Assembly: GCA_016192885.1 (NCBI GenBank)
Contig: JACPTH010000180.1
Coordinates: forward strand, 1 to 5,702
Direction: 5' to 3'
Source: a bacterium
Lineage (GTDB): Bacteria > Muiribacteriota > Ozemobacteria > Ozemobacterales > Ozemobacteraceae
Length of the DNA stretch: 5,702 bases
The translations under genes were made by a program, and so were the position numbers. The notes beneath the pieces are model-generated. The model searched no databases. It was not told where the DNA came from and saw only the letters and a program-made list of their open reading frames with translations. This document shows, piece by piece, positions 1 through 5,454 of the stretch; position 1 is the first letter of the stretch; each line of letters begins with the position of its first letter.

Positions 1-847
1 GTATCGTGAAGCTGATATCAGCCCATCTTTTTTTATTTTTCTGATTGTTTTTACGGCAATGTTAATTGGCGATGGGGGTTATGCCTTGGTTTGCCTGTTT
101 GCATGCCTTGTGTCATATAAATTTATCACCAGAAAGGGAATTCCTCCCAAGTTTTTAGACCTCTTCATTATCCTTTTCATCGGAACCCTTGTTTTTGGAG
201 TCTTTACAAACACCTATTTTGGCTTTCAACCTTCTATCACGAAGTTTTTTATGTGGGTTGACCCTAACTCAGAAGTTGGCGCAACGCTTTTGAAAAGATT
301 CTGTTTTTATCTCGGAGCGGTGCATCTTTCCGTAGGCCGAATCTGGAAGATAAAGCGAAACCCGATTACTCTTTCGACACTTTCGGAAGTAGGATGGATT
401 ATCTTTACATGGGCGATGCTTGATCTTGTAAATGTTCTGGTATTAAGCGATCTTGGGCCGGCGCGAATGGTTCCCATGTTTATTGTTTCCCTAATTTTGG
501 TGATTTTCTTCACAGCCCCGTCATGGAACCCAATTTCTTGCATCGGGCAAGGGATCGGAGCGGTTGCGCTTTCAGCCGCATCTTTCCTCTCAGACATTAT
601 CAGTTATATTCGGCTTTGGGCGGTCGGGTATGCTGGCGGAATGCTTGCGAGCAGTTTTAACGACCTCGCGCGAATTGCCCCATTTGCCATCGGGGTTCTT
701 ATTCTTATCCTGGGCCATGGAGTTAATATCATTCTTGGGCTTGTGGCCATTTTTGTACATGGTGTTCGATTGAACCTCCTTGAGTTCTCGAATCACATCG
801 GAATGGAATGGAGCGGGAGGAATTATGACCCGTTCAGAAAAAGTTAA
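1..847 (+). CDS. atpI: V/A-type ATP synthase subunit I, C-terminal membrane domain (5' partial)
   Basis: Subunit I (subunit a of eukaryotic V-ATPases) is the membrane stator. It forms the two ion half-channels against the rotating proteolipid ring. The open reading frame runs in from the left edge (first full codon at base 2) with no stop, so the ATG at 59 is internal and the soluble N-terminal half lies outside. About 281 residues are visible, compared with roughly 600-660 for the family, and they contain about six to seven hydrophobic segments. Family landmarks counted from that ATG: an IGDGGY segment at residues 3-8 after an ISPSFF lead-in; H89 in a GAVHLSVG helix; the SYIRLWA motif, whose R185 (bases 611-613) corresponds to the essential channel arginine; and R237 in HGVRLNLLEF, followed by the typical C-terminal DPF. 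Subunit K follows after 31 bp on the same strand, which fits co-transcription. Identification is firm; the transported ion cannot be read from this subunit. Confidence 0.93.
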   Translation, partial: YREADISPSFFIFLIVFTAMLIGDGGYALVCLFACLVSYKFITRKGIPPKFLDLFIILFIGTLVFGVFTNTYFGFQPSITKFFMWVDPNSEVGATLLKRFCFYLGAVHLSVGRIWKIKRNPITLSTLSEVGWIIFTWAMLDLVNVLVLSDLGPARMVPMFIVSLILVIFFTAPSWNPISCIGQGIGAVALSAASFLSDIISYIRLWAVGYAGGMLASSFNDLARIAPFAIGVLILILGHGVNIILGLVAIFVHGVRLNLLEFSNHIGMEWSGRNYDPFRKS

Positions 848-864
848 GTTGTATTACCTCAATT

Positions 865-870
865 AAGGAG
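865..870 (+). promoter_or_regulatory. Shine-Dalgarno site of subunit K
   Basis: AAGGAG lies 8 nt before the ATG at 879 and is the best ribosome binding site in the window. It fixes the start of the proteolipid gene. Strong initiation makes sense because subunit K is needed in many copies per ATPase ring. Confidence 0.75.
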
Positions 871-878
871 CTATAGTT

Positions 879-1331
879 ATGTTGGAAGTCGCGGGAAAAT
901 TCGCCGGTGGGTTGGTATTGGGCCTTGGAGGAATCGGAAGTTGCATGGGTGTTGTCACCGCGGCAACCGCTGCCGCGGGGGCATGGGCAAATGAAGGGAA
1001 AGCGGGGAAAACCCTTGCGTTTCAATATATTATTATGGTTGCTGCTCCGATCAGCCAGACATTGTATGCCTTTTTGATCATGCTGCAAATGAAGGGCATT
1101 GCAATTTCCGCTGAAAACGCCGTTTTGCTCCTTGGAGTCGGGCTTTTCGGGGGCTTGATCGAATTATTTTCAGCTTGGTATCAAGGATGCATCGGAGCTT
1201 CCGGGATCCGCTGTTTGAACGAAAACGGCGGAAAGGGTTTTGGATTATTGCTTATGGCCCTTGGAATTATAGAAACCGTGGGTATTTTTGGAATGGTTTT
1301 TAGTATCATTCTTTTGAAATCCGCCACATAA
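879..1331 (+). CDS. atpK: V/A-type ATP synthase subunit K (proteolipid ring subunit)
   Basis: This is the membrane proteolipid whose copies form the rotating ion-carrying ring. At 150 residues it is a double-hairpin form like Enterococcus NtpK (156 residues). It has four hydrophobic helices at about 8-35, 48-70, 80-103 and 118-147, with small-residue-rich packing faces (GGIGSCMG, AATAAAGA). The ion-binding carboxylate is E132 in GIIETVGIFG in the second hairpin. The matching place in the first hairpin is Q60 in PISQTLYAF, so each subunit carries one carboxylate. By eye alignment to E. hirae NtpK, S59, Q60, Q102 and E132 occupy the positions of its Na+ ligands T64, Q65, Q110 and E139, while A56 replaces L61. 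The start is set by AAGGAG 8 nt upstream. The gene follows subunit I by 31 bp and is the last ATPase gene here, since the next gene is convergent. No intrinsic terminator is evident, although eight T's directly follow the stop. Confidence 0.93.
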   Translation: MLEVAGKFAGGLVLGLGGIGSCMGVVTAATAAAGAWANEGKAGKTLAFQYIIMVAAPISQTLYAFLIMLQMKGIAISAENAVLLLGVGLFGGLIELFSAWYQGCIGASGIRCLNENGGKGFGLLLMALGIIETVGIFGMVFSIILLKSAT

Positions 1332-1341
1332 TTTTTTTTCG

Positions 1342-2469
1342 TCATTCGAAGATTCTTTCAGAATCAAGGAATAACTCCGGCAAAATTTCCGTAAATCTCA
1401 CTGTATGCTCTTTGGCGTTTTCTCCAAATGTTCTTCTTAGAATTGGGTTTTCCAGCAACCGATTTATAGCTAGCGTAAGGGAAGTCGGGTCGATTGGGGG
1501 AACAAGAAAACCTGTGTGGTTGTTAACGACCAATTCTTGGTTCCCCCCGACTTTTGTCGCAACTACCGGCAAACCGTGTGCCATGGCTTCCATTACGGCA
1601 TTCGGCATTCCCTCCGCAAGAGACGGAAGGCAGAAAACAGTAGCTTCTTGATAAAAATTTTCAAGGTTTCCTACTTTTTCCTTAAATGAAACAAATTCCG
1701 ACAAATTCAAGCTTTTTACTAGTTTCTCAAGTTCCGCTTTTTGCCCTCCACCTTCCCCGAGAAAAATACAACGGACTTGGGGAAAGTTCCTTATTATTCC
1801 AGGAAGGGCTGCTAAAAGATACTTATGGCCTTTCTGAGGCTTAAATGATGCGACGGTTAAGATAAGGTAAGTCCCCGACGAAGTCCCCGACGAAGTCCTC
1901 GGCGAAGTCCCCGACGGCGAAAGATTTCGCATTCCGGAGAATTTTTTCAAATCAATGCCATTTGGAACGACTTGAATCTTTTCCAAGGGAAATCTGTAAA
2001 ACCTATTTGACCATTCTTTTACCGCTTCCGAATTGCAGGTCATTAGATTGGAAAATCTGTAAAAAAATATCCTCAACCATCTCCCCAAATTTGTCATTGG
2101 AGTATCAACATTTCTTTCGCTAATTATCACGGGAATTTTTGTTAATTTTCCGCACAGGGCTGAAACTAGATTTGGAAGGGGTAAAAAAGATTGAATAATA
2201 TTTGGGCGAAAAAGGGAGATCCGTTTGGTTGCTTCTTTTATTAATTTCAAATGAAAATTTAAATAGCCGGTTTCCGACGAGATTTGAATCGATTTTACAA
2301 CTATGGGAAGGTTTTCGAGTTCAGGACGGTAATGAATTTTTTTTGAAAACAAAATTAGCTGGCATTGATTTCCCTTTTGGGTAAGCCCCTTTACCAGATT
2401 GACCATTTGCCTTTCTGATCCGCCAGGCCCAAGGGATTGGATAACGCAAGAAATGCGCAAGTTCTTCAC
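1342..2469 (-). CDS. Glycosyltransferase, GT4-like (GT-B fold)
   Basis: Predicted cytosolic or membrane-associated glycosyltransferase that moves a sugar from a nucleotide-sugar donor to an acceptor, probably in surface polysaccharide or glycolipid synthesis; donor and acceptor cannot be read. It has 375 residues, normal for GT4. The N-terminal Rossmann domain has the glycine loop GPGGSER (14-20) and SERN (117-120). The inter-domain hinge has VPNGIDLKKF (168-177). The donor domain has a LTVASFKPQKG strand-loop with K213 as likely phosphate contact, and the EX7E motif E286/E294 in AEGMPNAVMEAMAHGLPVVA. Residues about 185-200 are a Ser/Gly/Thr-rich tract encoded by a 12-bp tandem repeat, just after the hinge. 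The start is GTG (2467-2469): upstream in-frame codons reach a TAA without an ATG, and the N-terminus matches the family. No clear Shine-Dalgarno site is present; an inverted repeat lies 15 nt upstream instead. It converges on subunit K (10-bp gap) and diverges from the B12-binding gene. No other polysaccharide genes are in view. Confidence 0.9.
   Translation of the reverse strand: MKNLRISCVIQSLGPGGSERQMVNLVKGLTQKGNQCQLILFSKKIHYRPELENLPIVVKSIQISSETGYLNFHLKLIKEATKRISLFRPNIIQSFLPLPNLVSALCGKLTKIPVIISERNVDTPMTNLGRWLRIFFYRFSNLMTCNSEAVKEWSNRFYRFPLEKIQVVPNGIDLKKFSGMRNLSPSGTSPRTSSGTSSGTYLILTVASFKPQKGHKYLLAALPGIIRNFPQVRCIFLGEGGGQKAELEKLVKSLNLSEFVSFKEKVGNLENFYQEATVFCLPSLAEGMPNAVMEAMAHGLPVVATKVGGNQELVVNNHTGFLVPPIDPTSLTLAINRLLENPILRRTFGENAKEHTVRFTEILPELFLDSERIFE
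1869..1916. repeat. 12-bp tandem repeat (4 units) inside the glycosyltransferase gene
   Basis: Four head-to-tail copies of AAGTCCCCGACG, at 1869, 1881, 1893 and 1905. Units 1, 2 and 4 are identical; unit 3 differs at two bases (T at 1899, G at 1902). The unit length is a multiple of three, so copy-number change would add or remove four residues (a S-G-T-S pattern) without a frameshift. The tract is about 67% GC and stands out from the more AT-rich gene around it. It encodes about residues 185-200, between the two Rossmann domains. Confidence 0.85.
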
Positions 2470-2484
2470 GCCATAATTATTATG

Positions 2485-2504
2485 ATTAGTAATTTTTTAC
2501 TAAT
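2485..2504. promoter_or_regulatory. Inverted repeat upstream of the glycosyltransferase start (operator or mRNA hairpin)
   Basis: Perfect 8-bp arms, ATTAGTAA (2485-2492) and TTACTAAT (2497-2504), are separated by TTTT. The repeat ends 15 nt before the GTG start of the glycosyltransferase, downstream of its candidate promoter. It could therefore be an operator or a hairpin in the mRNA leader near where a ribosome binds. The stem is AT-rich and would be weak as RNA. The symmetry is seen directly; the function is inferred. Confidence 0.45.
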
Positions 2505-2514
2505 AAGACATTTC

Positions 2515-2553
2515 TTTTGGGGGTTTGTATGAAAGAGTATTATACCTCCAAAA
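2515..2553 (+). promoter_or_regulatory. Inverted repeat and possible RNA hairpin in the divergent intergenic region
   Basis: TTTTGGGGG (2515-2523) faces CCTCCAAAA (2545-2553). As plus-strand RNA all nine positions pair, one as G-U, and T2524/A2544 add a tenth pair around a 19-nt loop. As minus-strand RNA the same position would be an A-C mismatch, so the structure favours the plus transcript. The GGGGG arm would be the ribosome binding site of the small ORF at 2529, and the stem would mask it. The loop region also overlaps the candidate -10 box of the minus-strand glycosyltransferase promoter. No homology supports the element. Confidence 0.3.
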
Positions 2554-2651
2554 CCAAATCATTGAAAAGGCTTGGGGAATTTCATCCCGATTTTTATGCC
2601 GGATCTCATTGTTGCGGGATTACTTTTTTTTTGATATATTTTTTTCGCTGA
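2529..2651 (+). CDS. Possible small ORF, 40 codons, unknown
   Basis: An ATG at 2529 opens a 40-codon frame that ends at TGA 2649-2651, 54 bp before the B12-binding gene. GGGGG ends 5 nt before the ATG and could act as a wobble-paired Shine-Dalgarno site. The N-terminal half is basic and polar (MKEYYTSKTKSLKRLGEF). The last dozen residues are hydrophobic (GITFFLIYFF), which might be a membrane tail, but this part is coded largely by T-runs that are common in non-coding AT-rich DNA. I recognise no family. It could be a small membrane protein, a leader peptide for the next gene, or chance. A 40-codon frame in such DNA is unremarkable, so confidence is low. Confidence 0.2.
   Translation: MKEYYTSKTKSLKRLGEFHPDFYAGSHCCGITFFLIYFFR
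2539..2568 (-). promoter_or_regulatory. Candidate sigma70-type promoter of the glycosyltransferase
   Basis: Read on the minus strand, a perfect TATAAT -10 box lies at 2544-2539. An 18-bp spacer away is TTTTCA (2568-2563), a four-of-six match to the -35 consensus. Transcription would begin near 2532 and leave a leader of about 60 nt containing the 2485-2504 inverted repeat. It is the only full-consensus -10 I noticed in this intergenic region. Confidence 0.4.
2612..2640 (+). promoter_or_regulatory. Candidate promoter of the B12-binding gene
   Basis: TTGCGG (2612-2617) and TATATT (2635-2640) are 17 bp apart and point towards the gene at 2706, giving a leader of about 60 nt. The -10 is good and the -35 only half matches. 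The surrounding DNA is very T-rich, so chance matches are likely. It lies inside the possible small ORF; only one of the two may be real. Confidence 0.25.
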
Positions 2652-2705
2652 AAGAAAGTTCTCGAATTTTTCTTTTCCGTAATCCGGTTCGCGTGAGTTA
2701 AAAGT

Positions 2706-3110
2706 ATGATACGAGTTTTGGTTGCAAAACCCGGCTTGGACGGTCATGACCGAGGAGCGAAAGTCATCGCAAGAGCTTTTCGCGATGCAGGGTTTGAAAC
2801 GATTTATACCGGGCTTCGACAAACCCCCGAGGCTATTGTAACAGCGGCAATTCAAGAGGATGTAGATATCATTGCTCTTTCCCTGCTTTCGGGAGCGCAT
2901 ATGTATTTGTTCCCGCGGGTTGTAGAGCTTTTGCGATCTCGCGGAGCCGATGATATTTTAGTCATAGGCGGAGGGGTAATTCCCAACGACGATGTTTTAA
3001 AGCTTAAAGAGGCAGGGATTCTAGAGATTTTTGGTCCGGGGGCTCAAACTGAGACAATCGTTGATTTTGTAAAAAAGGCTGCCGAAAGAAAACACGCCCA
3101 AGAAAATTAA
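2706..3110 (+). CDS. Cobalamin-binding subunit, methylmalonyl-CoA mutase C-terminal type
   Basis: This 134-residue protein is a complete B12-binding Rossmann-like domain of the acyl-CoA mutase class. Such domains bind adenosylcobalamin base-off and work with a separate TIM-barrel catalytic subunit in carbon-skeleton rearrangements such as methylmalonyl-CoA to succinyl-CoA. Visible signatures: DGHDRG (12-17), which is the DxHxxG motif with H14 as lower axial cobalt ligand; S59-x-L61 in ALSLLSGAH; GGG (88-90) in VIGGGVIPNDD; and the closing IFGPGAQTE (108-116). The length equals a stand-alone small subunit as in split mutases of archaea and some bacteria, not the C-terminus of a fused enzyme. 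The ATG at 2706 has only a weak GAG 8 nt upstream. The catalytic subunit and a MeaB-type chaperone are not in the window, so the substrate is open: methylmalonyl-CoA, isobutyryl-CoA, 2-hydroxyisobutyryl-CoA or ethylmalonyl-CoA mutase partners are possible. The gene converges on the HEAT-TPR gene with an 8-bp gap. Confidence 0.88.
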   Translation: MIRVLVAKPGLDGHDRGAKVIARAFRDAGFETIYTGLRQTPEAIVTAAIQEDVDIIALSLLSGAHMYLFPRVVELLRSRGADDILVIGGGVIPNDDVLKLKEAGILEIFGPGAQTETIVDFVKKAAERKHAQEN

Positions 3111-3118
3111 CCACTGTT

Positions 3119-5374
3119 TTAGAACCTTGCTAGAAGATCCTGAATTGCTTTTAATCCGTTTGATCCGGGAGGGGTAAATTGAAGGGCTTGTTCGAAGATT
3201 GTTTGAGCCTCTTTTTTCTTTCCTTGCCGTAGAAGAATTAGCCCCAAATTGTAGTACACCCCTGGGTCGGAAGGGTCGGCTGAAATTGAATCGTTGTAAT
3301 ATTGAATCGCTTTTTCATATTGTCCCGACTTTTGATACGCAAACCCGGCGTTTGCCAGTATTTTAGGGGGAGCTTTCTGATATCGCATCCCTTCCTCATA
3401 TTGAATCAATGCATCCTCATATTTTCCTTCCTTCAGAAGGATGTTAGCGAGGTTGAACCTTGCTTGGGACAATTCAGGTTTGATATGCAAAGCCTGTTTA
3501 AAGTAGTGAATTGCTTCAGTTGGACGGCCTAATCGATAGCATGCGATAGCTAAATTACAGTAAGCTTGCACATGGAAGGGGTCAAGCTCGACCGTTTTTT
3601 TATAACTCCCGATAGATTGTTCAAACTTTCCAAGCTGAAAATTCAGATTGGCGAGGAAAAAGTTTGCCGGAAGGTCGTGCGGAAATTGCTTGAGAAATGC
3701 CTCCGCTTCATCGAGCGCGGTTTTTAAGTTTCCAGAGCGAAAACTAGATTGGAACTTTTCCCTGAGAATCTCTTTTTCATCCGGTTTGCCCTGGGGAAGG
3801 TTCCCTTGACCGGCTAAAAGGCCATATATAGGCCCTTTAGGCACATCTTTGGGTTCAGGGTTCACGTTCCAAAGAGAAACTTTCAGCGGTGAATCATGCA
3901 GTGTTTGATCGATTTTCCTTAGAGCGAGCCCGATTTGACCAAGAGCATAAGCCGCTGAAACCCTAAGCGCCGTATTTCTCTCATCGAGCATTGCTTCCAA
4001 TTGAGCTATAACCGAAACATCCCCTAGCCAAAAAAGCGCTTTTGCAGCATTTGAGCGGACACGGTTGTCGGGATCGGAAAGAAGCGGTTTTATCAATGGA
4101 AAACTATTCTCGCGGAGGGTAATTTCCAGCGCTTCCACGGAGTTCGCCCTAACCCTTGAATCACCGTCGTGAAGAGCTTGACTAAGTAATCCTATACTTG
4201 TCGAACTCCCGATCAATCCCAACGCTGAGATAATCGCCGATCTGATTTGATAGTTTCGCTCGACCGAAAAAAGCTTGGCGAGAATTGGAGCCGCTGGAGC
4301 GGACCGAATCATTCCCAATGCTTGGACGGCCTGAAGCCTGACAAACGGGGTTGGGTCACCTAAGAGCTGAATGAGCAATTCGGTCTGATTTTCTTTTGCC
4401 CTAGCCGAAAGAGCTTTTGCCGCGTTCTTTTTTACGTCGCTATCTTCGTCCTTTAAAAGCCTAAAAATGAGCGCCCCGGACTTGGAATGTTCAATTACCG
4501 ATAAGACATATCCTAAAGTTGCCCGAAGCCATTTGTCAGGATCGTCCCGCATGGATTCAAGAATCGCGGTTAAGTCAATTCCCCCTACTTTCCAAACGGC
4601 AACAACCGCATTCCCTCTTACCCTGTTGTCAGGATGTTTCAAAAAAGGTTGTACAAGGGAAAGAAGTTTTTCCCTCGGCAATTCCATTTGGCTAATTGCT
4701 TCTATCGCATTCGCTTTTACGCGGTTATCCGTATCCCTAAGGGCTTTGGAAAGGTTCGGAAGCGCGGTCAAATCTTTGAGTGATCCAAGAGTGGTCACTA
4801 TTACCGCTCGTTTTCGCGCAATTTGTTCTTTCAAAAAAAATGAAATGAGCTGCGCTGTTGCTCGATGGTCACCCATACTAGCTAATGCCCCGACGACATT
4901 AATGAAAATCCACTCGTTTACTTCCCCTAGACAGGCTAAAAGATTTGGAATGGCATCAGGGTCCTTTAACTTTCCAAGGGCGGAAGCACAATTAAAACGC
5001 ACGTTGGGATCAGGGTCGGAAAGCCCGTTTCCTAAGCTTGCTGTCACCCGTTTATCTTTAAACGCTCCAATAGCGGTTGCAATATTGGGTCTGACTTCTC
5101 GTTCAGCTTGCATAAAAGCATTTAAAAGGGGTTCTATTGCCGACGGATCTCCGATTTGGCCTAGGGCAAGCGGGATTTGTTCGTCTTGCTTCTTTTGCAT
5201 TAGTGCGTCAATTAAAGGGTTTACCGCTTCGGAATCCCCGATCTGCCCAAGGGCTTTTCCCGCCTCACTGCAGAGTTGAGGGTCTTGATTCGCTAAAAGG
5301 CCTATCAAGCGCCTAATACATGGTTTCAGGAGCCATAAGCCCTTTTTCCGAAATTCGCAATTTAACTCAGCCAT
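3119..5374 (-). CDS. HEAT-repeat and TPR-repeat protein
   Basis: A 751-residue all-helical scaffold protein of unknown partner. Residues about 16-482 hold roughly 15 HEAT (PBS-lyase-like) repeats of about 31 residues, with recurring turns such as DPDNRVRSNAAKAL (434-447), DNRVRGNAVVAV (249-260) and ALGQIGD (41-47, 70-76). A linker rich in Pro and Gly follows (about 486-532). Then come a degenerate TPR at about 534-566 and five 34-residue TPRs (567-600, 601-634, 635-668, 669-702, 703-736), with a capping helix to the end. No signal peptide, membrane segment or catalytic motif is visible, so a cytosolic protein-protein interaction role is the most that can be said. The ATG at 5374 is well fixed: an in-frame TAG lies three codons upstream. 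Its ribosome site is weak (AGG, 8 nt before). The metallopeptidase-like gene lies 80 bp upstream on the same strand, so the two may share a transcript. Confidence 0.88.
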   Translation of the reverse strand: MAELNCEFRKKGLWLLKPCIRRLIGLLANQDPQLCSEAGKALGQIGDSEAVNPLIDALMQKKQDEQIPLALGQIGDPSAIEPLLNAFMQAEREVRPNIATAIGAFKDKRVTASLGNGLSDPDPNVRFNCASALGKLKDPDAIPNLLACLGEVNEWIFINVVGALASMGDHRATAQLISFFLKEQIARKRAVIVTTLGSLKDLTALPNLSKALRDTDNRVKANAIEAISQMELPREKLLSLVQPFLKHPDNRVRGNAVVAVWKVGGIDLTAILESMRDDPDKWLRATLGYVLSVIEHSKSGALIFRLLKDEDSDVKKNAAKALSARAKENQTELLIQLLGDPTPFVRLQAVQALGMIRSAPAAPILAKLFSVERNYQIRSAIISALGLIGSSTSIGLLSQALHDGDSRVRANSVEALEITLRENSFPLIKPLLSDPDNRVRSNAAKALFWLGDVSVIAQLEAMLDERNTALRVSAAYALGQIGLALRKIDQTLHDSPLKVSLWNVNPEPKDVPKGPIYGLLAGQGNLPQGKPDEKEILREKFQSSFRSGNLKTALDEAEAFLKQFPHDLPANFFLANLNFQLGKFEQSIGSYKKTVELDPFHVQAYCNLAIACYRLGRPTEAIHYFKQALHIKPELSQARFNLANILLKEGKYEDALIQYEEGMRYQKAPPKILANAGFAYQKSGQYEKAIQYYNDSISADPSDPGVYYNLGLILLRQGKKKEAQTIFEQALQFTPPGSNGLKAIQDLLARF

Positions 5375-5454
5375 TTTAAATGCCTAGCTTTCTCAAAATA
5401 AATCGACATTTCAATGGTCTTAATTTACAAAGAACCGACACTTTTCAAAATCCG

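Noticed and set aside
59..847. Subunit I starting at ATG 59
   Set aside because: The frame is open to base 2 with family-like residues (ISPSFF), and a start at 59 would lack the soluble half and part of the first membrane helix.
1351..1365. Hairpin GATTCT-TTC-AGAATC as a terminator
   Set aside because: It is inside the glycosyltransferase coding end, is AT-rich, and no T-run follows it on either strand; the T-run at 1332-1339 comes before it on the plus strand.
1412..1651. Plus-strand frame opposite the glycosyltransferase C-terminal domain
   Set aside because: Antisense shadow of the EX7E donor-domain region; no recognisable motif and no ribosome site.
2584..2632. ATCCCG/CGGGAT inverted repeat followed by nine T's as an attenuator or terminator
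   Set aside because: Only 6 bp with a 25-nt loop, too weak for an intrinsic terminator without other support.
2470..2705. Cobalamin riboswitch upstream of the B12-binding gene
   Set aside because: I find no B12-box-like GCCACTG element or multi-helix architecture, and the region is too T-rich and short for the full fold.
2559..2900. 113-codon minus-strand frame across the start of the B12-binding gene
   Set aside because: Overlaps the conserved DxHxxG region in antisense and has no family resemblance.
4467..5279. 270-codon open frame on the plus strand opposite the HEAT array
   Set aside because: It lies wholly antisense to a convincing HEAT-repeat protein and reads as low-complexity Ser/Arg/Ala-rich sequence with no domain. 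The periodic codon composition of the HEAT gene explains the absence of stops.
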